Shown one piece after another: positions 52,026-61,400 of a DNA stretch of 64,000 nucleotides. The notes beneath the pieces are model-generated. The model saw only the letters and a list, made by a program, of their open reading frames with translations. It did not search any database and was not told the origin of the DNA. The DNA is from Actinoplanes oblitus (GTDB lineage Bacteria; Actinomycetota; Actinomycetes; Mycobacteriales; Micromonosporaceae), in the NCBI RefSeq assembly GCF_030252345.1, contig NZ_CP126980.1, forward strand, positions 5,905,501-5,969,500. Reading direction: 5' to 3'. Numbering within the stretch: the first letter of the stretch is position 1; each line of letters starts with the position of its first letter. A program made the position numbers and the translations under genes.

Positions 52026-52055
52026 CAATTCTACGGCATGCCCGGGAGGCATCCC

Positions 52056-52154
52056 ATGCCAGTGACCGTCGACGTCGTCCACTTCAGGCCCCCCATCGCT
52101 GGCGCCCGGGAGCGGCCGCAGCCGGGGCCCGCGGCGACAGTGCGCGGCGCATGA
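52056..52154 (+). CDS. Small open frame coupled to the exporter gene
   Basis: A 32-codon frame (MPVTVDVVHFRPPIAGARER ...) has GGGAGG 7 nt upstream and 28 of 32 codons ending in G/C. Its TGA overlaps the exporter ATG by four bases. It could be a leader peptide that couples exporter translation or a fragment of a former gene. Confidence 0.4.
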   Translation: MPVTVDVVHFRPPIAGARERPQPGPAATVRGA

Positions 52155-53542
52155 TCACCGACAGCGCTGTGGCCGGGCCGCCCGGCACGCGGAACGGCCG
52201 GCTCGTCCTGGCGCTCGCCTGCGCCTGCCAGTTCATGGTCATCCTGGACGCGTCCATCGTGAACGTCGCGCTGCCCGCCGTCGATCGCGACCTGGGCTTC
52301 GCCGGCACCGGCCTGACCTGGGTGGTCGACGGTTACCTGCTCGCCTTCGCCGGGCTGATGCTGCCCGGTGGCCGCGCCGCCGACCTGTTCGGCCCGCGCC
52401 GGATGCTGACCACCGGCCTGCTGCTGTTCGCCGGCGCGAGCCTGGCGGGCGGGCTGGCCGCCACCCCGGCCGTCCTGGTGACGGCCCGCATCGCGCAGGG
52501 TGCCGGAGCCGCCCTGCTGGCCCCGGCCATCCTGGTCGTGATCAACACGCGCTTCCCCGCGGGGCACGCCCGGGCCCGGGCGTTCGGCGCCTGGTCCGCC
52601 GCCGGCGGGGTGGGTGGCCTGGCCGGCGCGTCGACCGGCGGCCTGCTGACCAGCGGGCTGTCCTGGCGCTGGGTGTTCCTGATCAACGTGCCGATCGGGG
52701 CGGCGCTGATCGCGCTGGCCCTGACCGCGCTGGCCGGTACCGCCGTCCGGCGGGAACCGCTCGACCTGATCGGCGCGCTCTGCGGCACGGCGGGCCTGGC
52801 CGCGCTCATCCACGGGGTGATGTCCGCCGCCGGCCACGGCTGGACGGCCCGCCCGGTCGCCGGGCCGATCGCGGCCGGCCTGCTCCTGCTGGGCCTGTTC
52901 GTCGTCGTCGAGGCGCGCGTCGCCACCCGTCCAGTCCTGCCCCTGCGGCTGCTGCGGATCCGCGGGGTGGCGGTCGGTGCCGTCCTGCTCCTGCTCTTCG
53001 GCACCGTCGCGATCGCCATGTGGTACTTCACCGCCCTGTTCCTCCAGGACGTGCTGGGCTACCGCCCGCTCGCCGCCGGCCTCAGCCAGACACCGGCCGC
53101 GCTGGCCTTCCCGCTCGTCGCCCGGCAGGCCGCCGGGCTGCTGCCCCGCCTCGGCTCCCGGGCCATGGTGCTGGCCGGCTGCGGCCTCTTCCTGGCCGGG
53201 TTCGGCTGGCTGTCCCGGGCCGGCACCGGGACCGGTTACCTCGCCGGCGCACTGGGCCCGACACTGTTGATCGCGGCCGGCATCGGGCTGGTCTTCCCGG
53301 CCCTGATGGCCACCGCCACTACCGGCGTCCCGGACGGCGACACCGGGATCGCCGGCGGGATCGCGGCCACCGCCCAGCAGGCCGGCGCGGCCATCGGCCT
53401 GGCGGCCCTGGCCACCGCCGCCGGGTCTGCCGCCCCCTCGGCGTACCACCGGGTCTTCCTCATCGCGGCCGGGGTGTCGGTGGTCATCGCGCTGGTGAGC
53501 CTGCTGCTGCCGGGCAGGCGCCGAGCGCGGGCCGCCCGATAA
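52151..53542 (+). CDS. DHA2-type MFS drug exporter (EmrB/QacA-like, 14 TM)
   Basis: The 463-residue exporter has about 14 transmembrane helices. Motif D1 is FMVILDASIVNVALPAVDRDLG, motif A-like GRAADLFGPRRML, and motif C-like GAGAALLAPAILVVIN. It exports drugs or metabolites by proton antiport. It is controlled by the divergent MarR protein and preceded by a coupled 32-codon frame. Confidence 0.88.
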   Translation: MITDSAVAGPPGTRNGRLVLALACACQFMVILDASIVNVALPAVDRDLGFAGTGLTWVVDGYLLAFAGLMLPGGRAADLFGPRRMLTTGLLLFAGASLAGGLAATPAVLVTARIAQGAGAALLAPAILVVINTRFPAGHARARAFGAWSAAGGVGGLAGASTGGLLTSGLSWRWVFLINVPIGAALIALALTALAGTAVRREPLDLIGALCGTAGLAALIHGVMSAAGHGWTARPVAGPIAAGLLLLGLFVVVEARVATRPVLPLRLLRIRGVAVGAVLLLLFGTVAIAMWYFTALFLQDVLGYRPLAAGLSQTPAALAFPLVARQAAGLLPRLGSRAMVLAGCGLFLAGFGWLSRAGTGTGYLAGALGPTLLIAAGIGLVFPALMATATTGVPDGDTGIAGGIAATAQQAGAAIGLAALATAAGSAAPSAYHRVFLIAAGVSVVIALVSLLLPGRRRARAAR

Positions 53543-53549
53543 TCGTCGG

Positions 53550-53888
53550 ATGATGGTGTTGATCGACGACCTGCGGTCGTTCGCTGACGGCAGGACCGCC
53601 GAGGTCGCCCGGACCAGCGCGGCCGGCGTGGCCCTGCTCGACCGGCTCCGGGAGCAGCGGATCGACGAGCTGTGGCTGGACCACGACCTCGGCGACGACG
53701 ACACGATCTGGCCGGTGGTGGCGGTGCTGGAACGGGCGGCCTTCGAGGAACGGCCCTTCGACATCGGGCTCATCCTGATCCACTCGGCGAACCCGGGCGG
53801 CGCGGCGAAGATGATCCAGTCGCTGCGCCGGTGGGCGTACCCGGTACGGCTGGCCACCGGCTCCGCCGCGGTCGGTTACCTGGGCTGA
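53550..53888 (+). CDS. Cyclic-phosphate-processing receiver (cREC) domain protein
   Basis: The 112-residue single-domain protein has a receiver-like fold: MMVLIDDLRSF, ELWLDHDLGDDD and ILIHSANPGGAAKM. The LDHDLG and HSANP motifs match the cREC family proposed (Burroughs and Aravind) to act in RNA-repair contexts on cyclic-phosphate ends. No kinase partner is needed or adjacent. GATAAT (53538-53543) lies 6 nt before the ATG (leaderless). It follows the exporter by 7 bp but has its own promoter. Confidence 0.65.
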   Translation: MMVLIDDLRSFADGRTAEVARTSAAGVALLDRLREQRIDELWLDHDLGDDDTIWPVVAVLERAAFEERPFDIGLILIHSANPGGAAKMIQSLRRWAYPVRLATGSAAVGYLG

Positions 53889-54075
53889 TCGTGCCGGCCG
53901 CCAGGTTCCGTCTCTCGAATCATGGGCGCCGGTCGTTGAGCTGGTGTGGTGCTCCGACGAGGCAGGAATGGGCCGGCGGTGGTGGCGTGATCACCGGCAG
54001 GCCGTCCGCGACCTGCCGAGTCCAGTACACCACCACCCATTGTCGCGCGACAGCTGACGTGCGTACAGTTGTCGC

Positions 54076-54777
54076 ATGCCATCCAGCACATCGGGGAACG
54101 CGCGGACAACGAAGGACACGGCCCGCACTCCGGCTGACAACCGCCCCGAGATACCGCGACCACGAGAAGCCACCCGGGACTACGACGGCCTGTACAAAGG
54201 AGCCGCACCACCGGATCCACCAAACCGTGGTATGGCCCGCCGGCGGCGGCTACCCCGGCTCCTTCCAGCGCGATCACCTGCGCCTGGAATACCACTCGGT
54301 GAACGTCCCCGACGACCTCGACCCGGACACGCTACTGCGCAGCCCCCCTGGCCCCGCTCGCCCTCTGGTCGAGCCGGCGCCCACCCGACGTAGCCGACCG
54401 GGTCGCCGACCGGATCGCTGAACTGACCAACCCCGAAGAACGACTCGTCCTGATCGACTTGAGCATGCTCGCCGAGCACACCATCGCAGCTCAAGTAGTC
54501 AACGCGTTGAGGAGCAAGAGTATGAAATTCAACCTGGCAGAAACCGAAACCGGCCGCGAGATCGCCCAGGAAAACCGAGAACGCGGACGCGAGGAGGGAC
54601 GCGAGGAAGGACGGGAGCAAGGACTGCCGTTCGATGGAACTCTTCCTCCAGACCCGCTTCGGCGACTTCCCCGGCCTGGACGACCTGGCGCGAAAACTCG
54701 TGACCGACGACCACACGACAAACGTGGCACGCATCCTGAACGGCGCCTCCCTGGAGGAACTCCAGCAGTCCCGATGA
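54076..54777 (+). pseudogene. Frameshifted Rpn/PD-(D/E)XK-type gene remnant
   Basis: Protein-like text continues across frames. MPSSTSGNARTTKDTARTPA... to YDGLYK (frame from 54076), then TVVWPAGGGYPGSFQRDHLR and DDLDPDTLLRSP, then LAPLALWSSRRPPDVADRVA... AELTNPEERLVLIDLSMLAE, then RSMELFLQTRFGDFPGLDDL ending at a TGA at 54775-54777. The order and the GREEGREEGREQG charged repeat resemble Rpn-like nuclease/transposase-related proteins. At least three frame changes show that the gene is dead. The preceding 53889-54075 holds a perfect palindrome TGTCGCGCGACA (54041-54052), perhaps its old promoter. Confidence 0.65.
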
Positions 54778-54819
54778 CCCACCATGCCAGCACGTGATCC
54801 GGGACCCAGCCTGGATCAG

Positions 54820-55479
54820 CTAGTGGATGAGGCAGAACGGGTGGCCGGCCGGGTCGGCGAAGACCTTGAAGTGCTCGGCGCCGGCGTCGAGGGAGCGCGC
54901 GCCCAGAGCGATCGCCCGGGCCTGCGCGACGGCCAGGTCGGTGGTGAGCAGGTCGAGGTGAGCCTGCTGGGGATGCGCCGGGTCCGGCCATCGCGGCGCC
55001 TGGTACCCGGTGACCTGCTGGAACCGGAGGATGGCGGGCACCTCACCGAGCAGCCCGGCATAGAAGCTGGCCAGCGCCCCGGCGTCGGGCGCGTCGACGG
55101 TCACCGTGAACGGGACGGTGGTGTCCGCGGCGCACAGGTCGAACGGGTGGCCGGCCGGGTCCACCAGGGTGATCGCCCCCGGCACGTCGGCGAGCAACCG
55201 GGCACCGAGGCGGATCGCCCGCTCGGCCGTCGCGCGCGGGTCGCCCAGCCGCAGGTCCAGGTGGAACTGCTGCGGCCGGTCCTGCCCCGGCCAGCGCGGC
55301 TGCACGTGATCGGGGGCACGCTGGAACTCGAACTCCTGCCCGCTCGGGTCGCGGATCCCGAACCGGTCGGCGTCCTGCCGCACCACGTCCCACCCGGTCA
55401 GCCCGGCATAGAAGGCCCCGACCGCGTCGATGTCCACCGCGTCGAAGATCACCAGGTCGAGCCGGGCCACCGCATCCAT
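54820..55479 (-). CDS. Two-domain VOC (glyoxalase-like) protein
   Basis: The 219-residue protein carries two VOC modules (about 1-115 and 120-219). Both have the AFYAGLTGW / SFYAGLLGE helix and end with DPAGHPFDLC and DPAGHPFCLIH. Each module matches the actinobacterial glyoxalase-like (DUF-type) domain often found in pairs. Substrate unknown; it may bind an antibiotic or small metabolite. Confidence 0.8.
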   Translation of the reverse strand: MDAVARLDLVIFDAVDIDAVGAFYAGLTGWDVVRQDADRFGIRDPSGQEFEFQRAPDHVQPRWPGQDRPQQFHLDLRLGDPRATAERAIRLGARLLADVPGAITLVDPAGHPFDLCAADTTVPFTVTVDAPDAGALASFYAGLLGEVPAILRFQQVTGYQAPRWPDPAHPQQAHLDLLTTDLAVAQARAIALGARSLDAGAEHFKVFADPAGHPFCLIH

Positions 55480-55580
55480 CGGTCCATCCTGCTCCTGGGC
55501 CGCCGTGCGGGTGACACCGCACCGGCGGTGATCGGCCGTTCCGGCGGTCCGGGCGCGGCGGGCTTGGCATGCTGGACGGG

Positions 55581-56294
55581 ATGCGGGCCTGTCTGATTCT
55601 CGCCGTCGCGGCGCTGGCCGGCTGCGGCACGGCGCCGCCGCCCGTCCCGCCGGCGACGAGCGCCGCGTCACCGGTCCCGTCGGCCCCACCGGCCCCACCG
55701 GCGACGACGGCCGTCCCAGGCCGGACCGCGAGCACACCGGTCAGTCCGGGCACCCGGGTCAGCACCGGCTGGGAGATCACCGTCTACTACACGGCCGTCG
55801 AGCGGTTCCACACCGGCGAGCCGACCGAGGTCGTCGGCTGCCCGGAGCTGGAATGCGCGCACGGCAACACCCGGCTCGGCGCGTTCCCGGCCGACTTCGT
55901 CCAGGCGGTCAAGGACGAGGGGACCGGGCGGACCACCGCGGGGCAGTACCTGAACTGGTCCTATGACGTCGGCTTCTGGTTGGACTCGGCGCCGCGCGAC
56001 ACCGACGGGGACCGCCTGACGCCGTTCGTCTCGGCGGCCGCCGACCCGAACGTGCTGCCGCCCGGAACCCGGTTCGGCATCAGCGCCTGCGGCCGCCAGG
56101 ACGACGGCTCGGCGCCACCGGCCGCGATCTGCGCCGCCCTGCGCGCGGCGGCCTGGGAGATCACCGACGAGTTCACCCCGGGGCTGGGCGGCTCGCACCA
56201 CATCGACGCCTACATCGGCCCGGAGACCGGCCCCGGCTTCACCGACTCCCCCTGGTACCTCACGCTCACCGGCGCCCAGCTGACGATCGATTGA
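55581..56294 (+). CDS. Secreted lipoprotein with 3D/MltA-like double-psi barrel domain
   Basis: The 237-residue protein has a lipoprotein signal (MRACLILAVAALAGC, Cys15), a Pro/Ala/Thr-rich spacer (to about residue 60) and a globular part (about 65-235) with TGWEITVYYTAVERF, DTDGDRLTPFVSAAADPNVLPPGTRF and HHIDAYIGPETGPGF. This order (ITVYYT..., LPPGTRF, acidic residues near the end) resembles 3D domains of lytic transglycosylase-type proteins. CATGCT (55568-55573) lies 7 nt before the chosen ATG, suggesting a leaderless mRNA. Confidence 0.65.
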   Translation: MRACLILAVAALAGCGTAPPPVPPATSAASPVPSAPPAPPATTAVPGRTASTPVSPGTRVSTGWEITVYYTAVERFHTGEPTEVVGCPELECAHGNTRLGAFPADFVQAVKDEGTGRTTAGQYLNWSYDVGFWLDSAPRDTDGDRLTPFVSAAADPNVLPPGTRFGISACGRQDDGSAPPAAICAALRAAAWEITDEFTPGLGGSHHIDAYIGPETGPGFTDSPWYLTLTGAQLTID

Positions 56295-56397
56295 GAAGGA
56301 CCGGAGACCCGCTTACGGTACGCCGTGAGCAGCCGTCCGCTGAAGGTGTCAATTCGAGGACCGCCCGGTATCTGCCGGGCGGGGAACCGCTCCGTAC

Positions 56398-56411
56398 CTG
56401 GTAGCTACCAG
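56398..56411. promoter_or_regulatory. Perfect 14-bp palindrome CTGGTAGCTACCAG
   Basis: It lies 15 bp upstream of the DUF6345 gene, just before the ribosome site. It is a likely operator or mRNA hairpin. Confidence 0.45.
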
Positions 56412-56426
56412 CACAGAGGAGCGACC

Positions 56427-57923
56427 ATGACCGAACTCGTTGACGCCCGCCTGGTGTCCGGCGCGAACCCGAACGCCGGGAGCGACGACGCCGCCAAGGG
56501 CACCCAGCAGGACATCTACTTCTTCACCTCGATCGAGGACTTCCCACCCGGGATCGGCGACCTGAGCCTCACCCACGACGACGCGCAGGGCTTCTACGAC
56601 TACGTCAAGCAGTTCAACACGCCGAACGGCTGGTACCGGGACGGCAACGTCGGGCAGTGGATCTACGAGGAGACGTACGACAACTGGCAGGACGACTACG
56701 GTTTCGACGCCGCGAAGGTGGTCTACCACTCCGGGCACGGCGGGATGGCGAGCGACGGCGTCTTCTCCATCCCGGTCGGCAACGACTGGGGTGGCGACCA
56801 TTGGACCAGCTCCACCGACATGCGGCTGGGCAACGAGTACGCCCGCTACGTCTTCTGGTCCACCTGCGAGTCGGTGCGGGTCAAGGCCGGGCACAGCCCG
56901 ATGCGCACCTGGTCGGCCGCGAACCTCGGCCTGCGGATGATCTTCGGGTACGAGACGACCAGCGTGGACAACGGCAACTACGGCCGGTTCCTGTGGGAGG
57001 AGTGGAACAAGAACAACAAGTCGTTCAGCACCGCGTTCCTGGACGCCTCCTGGCGGATCAGCCACCACCAGGAGCCGGCCGTGACCGCGTGCGGCGCGAC
57101 CCAGGCCGAGGCCACCGACCGGCTGTTCAACGAGCGCCTGTTCGACGCCGGCCGGGCGAACACGTCCTGGTGGTGGTGGCGCTGGTACGACATGACCACG
57201 CTGCGCGCCCGCACCCTGGACGTGCCGACCGGCACCAGGTCGGCGAAGCTGGGGCCGGCCGGGGCGCACGACCTGGCCGCCGCCTGGACCGACCGGTTCG
57301 GCGGCTCGGCCAAGGTGGTGCTCGGCGCCAACGGCGCCCGGGAGATCACCCTGGCCGCGCCGGCGGACACCGACCGGGAGCTCACCGACGACGAGGCGGT
57401 GGCGGTGGCTCGCCGGGCCATCGAGCAGTACCGGCTCGCCGAGCACGCCGACCTGGCGGTCGACCACATCCGTTACGACAGGCACGCCGGCGGCTCCGCG
57501 TCCGAGCAGGTCGCGCCGCGGATCCGGGAGCGTTCGGTGGGCTTCGTCCAGTTGATCGACGGGACCCCGGTGGTCAGCCCGGACCGGGGCCGGCTGCAGG
57601 TGCGGGTGGACAACGAACGCACCGTGACGGGCGTCGTCGACTCCACCCGGCCGGTCGCCGACCTGCGCGACGCACCGGCCGCCCCGCCCGGCGGCACCGG
57701 CCGGGACGTCGAGGAGCTGTTCGGCGCGGCGCTGCAGCGACGGCTGCGCCGGGCCGCGTCGAGCGGACGGGTGCCGAGCGCGGTCCGCCCGGTGCCGGAG
57801 TCGTCGGAGGTCGGTTACGCGGTCCGCGGCGACAACGCGGTGCTGGTGGCGCGCCGGGAGGTCGAGGTCGACTTCGGCGGCGGGCTGAGCAAGCGCTACG
57901 TCCTCGAGGAGCCGATCTCCTGA
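56427..57923 (+). CDS. DUF6345 protein with caspase-like His/Cys pair
   Basis: The 498-residue protein has an N-terminal DUF6345-type domain (about residues 25-240). A VVYHSGHGGM strand-turn (His101, His104) and a later YVFWSTCESV (Cys147) sit as in clan CD cysteine peptidases (caspase, gingipain, C13), where HG and a C after a beta strand form the dyad. The second half (about 280-498) is a PepSY-like/adaptor region with repeated DDEAVAVARRAIEQYRL-type helices and ends in VEVDFGGGLSKRYVLEEP. No signal peptide is seen. AGAGGAG precedes the ATG. Confidence 0.65.
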   Translation: MTELVDARLVSGANPNAGSDDAAKGTQQDIYFFTSIEDFPPGIGDLSLTHDDAQGFYDYVKQFNTPNGWYRDGNVGQWIYEETYDNWQDDYGFDAAKVVYHSGHGGMASDGVFSIPVGNDWGGDHWTSSTDMRLGNEYARYVFWSTCESVRVKAGHSPMRTWSAANLGLRMIFGYETTSVDNGNYGRFLWEEWNKNNKSFSTAFLDASWRISHHQEPAVTACGATQAEATDRLFNERLFDAGRANTSWWWWRWYDMTTLRARTLDVPTGTRSAKLGPAGAHDLAAAWTDRFGGSAKVVLGANGAREITLAAPADTDRELTDDEAVAVARRAIEQYRLAEHADLAVDHIRYDRHAGGSASEQVAPRIRERSVGFVQLIDGTPVVSPDRGRLQVRVDNERTVTGVVDSTRPVADLRDAPAAPPGGTGRDVEELFGAALQRRLRRAASSGRVPSAVRPVPESSEVGYAVRGDNAVLVARREVEVDFGGGLSKRYVLEEPIS

Positions 57924-57928
57924 CCTGA

Positions 57929-58045
57929 TCAGTCGGGCACGTCGACGGGTTCGACGATGTCCCCGGTGTCGGGCATGCCGGTTCTCACGATGCCCTCGGT
58001 GCCGGTCCGGTGCCACCCGCGGTGGTCGCGGAACCGGATCGGCAC
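57929..58045 (-). CDS. Possible 38-residue small protein or gene remnant
   Basis: A minus-strand frame (VPIRFRDHRGWHRTGTEGIV ... VDVPD) has 35 of 37 sense codons after the start ending in G/C and stops 5 bp from the DUF6345 stop. It opens just after an in-frame stop, so it could be a short gene starting at GTG 58045 or the tail of an eroded one. Confidence 0.35.
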   Translation of the reverse strand: MPIRFRDHRGWHRTGTEGIVRTGMPDTGDIVEPVDVPD

Positions 58046-58176
58046 CCCGCCGTGCGGGGCGGCTGCTCATGGCGTACCGGAAATCGCACCGAGCCGGACC
58101 GGCAGCGGTCCGCGAGCTGCCGGACGGGTCGGGTTCGGTGATGCCCAGCGGCGGAACGTCGCGGACGCCACATCGA

Positions 58177-58182
58177 TAGGAT
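58177..58182 (+). promoter_or_regulatory. -10 box TAGGAT for the hybrid-kinase operon
   Basis: TAGGAT lies 6 nt before a GTG at 58189 that opens a 21-codon frame ending at 58254. It is the likely promoter of the 58282/58410/62435 gene set. Apart from these short frames, 58046-58281 holds no supported gene. Confidence 0.4.
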
Positions 58183-58281
58183 CGGTCCGTGCGCGGTCGC
58201 GCACGTCGACGGTGGCGCGCCGCACGGTTCGGCCGGCCGCCGGCGGGGGTATGAGGACGCCATGCAGCGGCACGGGCTCAC

Positions 58282-58413
58282 GTGATCACGCCGGAAGCGG
58301 TCACCCGTGCGATGGACCGGATCGAGGCCAGGGTGATCGCGGAACGGGATGTCGTGGTGTCCCCACGACGGGTCGCCCGCGGCACGACGGGTAGGGGGAG
58401 ACAGCAGAGGTGA
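58282..58413 (+). CDS. Small 43-residue protein coupled to the hybrid kinase
   Basis: The frame VITPEAVTRAMDRIEARVIA then ERDVVVSPRRVARGTTGRG is helical at the start and basic at the end. Its TGA overlaps the GTG of the big kinase by four bases (GTGA). It may be a small regulator or a coupling frame. No family is recognised. Confidence 0.4.
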   Translation: MITPEAVTRAMDRIEARVIAERDVVVSPRRVARGTTGRGRQQR

Positions 58414-61400
58414 GCGACGTCTTCGCCGCGGACGCCGAAGTCGGACGGGATCTCGCCGCGGTCGATTGGGCCCGCACCCCGGTCGGAGCACCTGACGAGT
58501 GGCCGCAGAGCCTGCGGACCGCTGTCAGCATTCTGCTGTCGTCGCGGTTCCCGATGTGGATGGCGTGGGGTCCCGAGCTGACTTTCTTCTGCAACGCCGC
58601 CTATCGCCGGGACACGCTGGGCCGCAAGTACCCGTGGGCGCTGGGCCGGCCGGCCAGCCAGGTGTGGGCGGAGATCTGGGGCGACATCGGCCCGCGCATC
58701 CAGAACGTGCTGGACACCGGCCACGCCACCTGGGATGCCAGCCTGCTGCTGTTCCTGGAGCGCTCCGGCTACCCGGAGGAGAGCTACCACACCTTCTCCT
58801 ACAGCCCGCTGCACGACGACGACGGCGTGCTGGCCGGTTTCCTCTGCGTGGTCAGCGAGGACACCGACCGGGTGATCGCCGAGCGGCGGATGGCGACGTT
58901 GCGTGACCTCGGCTCGGACCCGAGCGTGATCCGCACCGAGCACGAGACCCTGGCTTTCGCCAGCCAGCAGCTGGAGCGGAACCTGCGCGACCTGCCGTTC
59001 ACCCTGACCTACCTGTACGACGAGGACGGCCGCCCGCAGCTGCGCTCGGTGTCCGGCATCGCGGCGGACCACCCGGCGGCGCTCGCGATCGGCCAGGCGG
59101 CACCGGAGCCGGGCCTGCTCACCCTCGATCACCCGGACCTGCCGGCCGGCGACTGGGCCGACCCGCCCCGGCAGGCGCTGCTGGTGCCGTTGGTGCGGCA
59201 GGGCGACGCGCCGTACGGCTTCTTCGTCGCCGCCCTGAACCGCTACCGCCCGGCCGACGACGCCTACCGGGGTTTCGTCGAGCTGGCCGCCGGTCACGTG
59301 GCCGCCGGGATCGCCGGTGCCCGCAGTTACCAGGCGCAGCAGCGGCGCGCCGAGGAGCTGGCCGAGCTGGACCGGGCGAAGACCACGTTCTTCTCCAACA
59401 TCAGCCACGAGTTCCGCACCCCGCTCACCCTGATCATGGGGCCGCTGGACGAGCTGCGGAGCCGGCTTGCCGGCGCCGACCAGCAGATCCTCGACGAGCT
59501 GGACGTGATGCACCGCAACGGGCTGCGGCTCGGCAAGCTGGTCAACGCGCTGCTCGACTTCTCCCGCCTGGAAGCCGGCCGGATGCGGGCGCACTTCGAG
59601 GCGGTCGACCTGTCCGCCACCACCGCCGAGCTGGCCAGTGTCTTCCGCTCGGCGATCGAGCGGGCCGGCCTGATCTTCGAGGTGGACTGCCCGCCGCTGC
59701 CCGAGCCGGTGCTGGTCGACCGGGGCATGTGGGAGAAGGTGGTCCTCAACCTGCTCAGCAACGCGCTGAAGTTCACCTTCGAGGGTGCCATCCGGATCAC
59801 CGTGCGCGCCTCGGCGGACCACCGGGCGGTGATCACCGTCGCCGACACCGGCATCGGGGTGGCGCCGGAGGAGATGCCCAGGCTGTTCGAGCGCTTCCAC
59901 CGCATCGACAACGCCCGGTCCCGCTCGCACGAGGGCAGCGGCATCGGGCTGGCCCTGGTCAAGGAGCTGGTCAGCCTGCACGACGGCACGATCACCGCGG
60001 ACAGCACGCCGGACAAGGGCACCACGTTCACCGTGCGGCTGCCGTTCGGCTCCGGCGCGGTGGTGGAGCCCGGCGCGGCGACCGCTGTCTCGGCCACCGC
60101 CGAGCCGTTCCTGCAGGAGGCGAACCGCTGGCTGCCCGGCGACCCGCCCCTGGAGGCACCCGTCCCGAGCGGGGCCGGCGGTGCCGCGGCCGACGTCGTG
60201 GTGGCCGACGACAACGCCGACATGCGGGACTACCTGGGCCGGCTGCTGCGCTCGGCGGGCCACCGGGTCACCGCCGTCGCCGACGGCCGGGCCGCCCTCG
60301 ACGCGATCCGCGCCGAGGCGCCGGACCTGGTGGTCAGCGACGTGATGATGCCCCGGATGGGCGGCCTGGAGCTGGTCACGGCGCTGCGCGCGGAGAGCCG
60401 TACGGCGGGCGTCCCGGTACTGCTGCTCTCCGCCCGGGCCGGCGAGGAGGCGTCCATCGAGGGTCTCGAGGCCGGCGCCGACGACTACCTGTTCAAGCCG
60501 TTCTCGGCGGCCGAGCTGCTGGCCCGGGTGCGCGCCAACATCGAACTGGCCCGGCTGCGCAACCACCACTCCCGGTGGCGGACCGCGCTCGTCGACTCGT
60601 TGCAGGAGGCGTTCTTCGTCTGCGACGAGGACGGGGCGGTCATCGAGATCAACACCGCCTTCACCGACAAGCTCGGCTTCGGCCCGGAGGGTCTGCCCTA
60701 CGCCCCGGTGCATCCGTGGTGGCCCGACCCGGTCACCGACGCGGACGCGTACGCGCAGGTCCAGGAGTCGTTCGAGCTGCTCCTGCAACAGCGCCACGGC
60801 GACTACACCATCCCGGTACGGCACCGGGACGGTCACACCCTGTGGGTGGCGGCCGCGTTCAACCACGTGCGCGACCCGGAGAGCGGGCGCGGGGTGATCG
60901 TCGGGACCTTCCGTGACGTCACCGACGAGCACTACGCGATTCAGCGGGAGACCGCCCTGGCGTCGCTGAGCGTGCGGCTCTCCGCGGCGGACCACCTGAC
61001 CGACGCGGTGACCGGGGCGCTCGACCAGCTGCGGGAACTGTGGCAGGCGTCGTACGTGCTGGCCGCGGTCTTCGGTGAGGCCGACGAACCCACCGTGACC
61101 AGCACCGACCCGGACCTGACCTGGGCCGGCCTGCCGCAGGACCGGCTGCTGAACCTGAAGGACAAGCCGCTGCTCACCCCGGTCACCGAGGACAACTCGG
61201 GTGCCGGGATCACCCTGGAGCACCCGCGGGGCACGATGGTCGTCTGGGTCCAGCTGAGCCGGCGCCGGCCGTTCACCGAGCAGGACCAGACGCTGCTCGC
61301 GCTGCTCGCCGGGCACCTGGCCCAGGGGCTGCGCCGGGTGCACCAGATCGACCAGCAGCGGGAGACCGCCCTGGCGCTGCAACGTGCCATCCTCGGCCCG

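Noticed and set aside
54459..54797. A separate 112-codon gene
   Set aside because: It is one frame of the frameshifted pseudogene; its C-terminal part reads as random Arg/Pro-rich sequence while the natural sequence continues in another frame.
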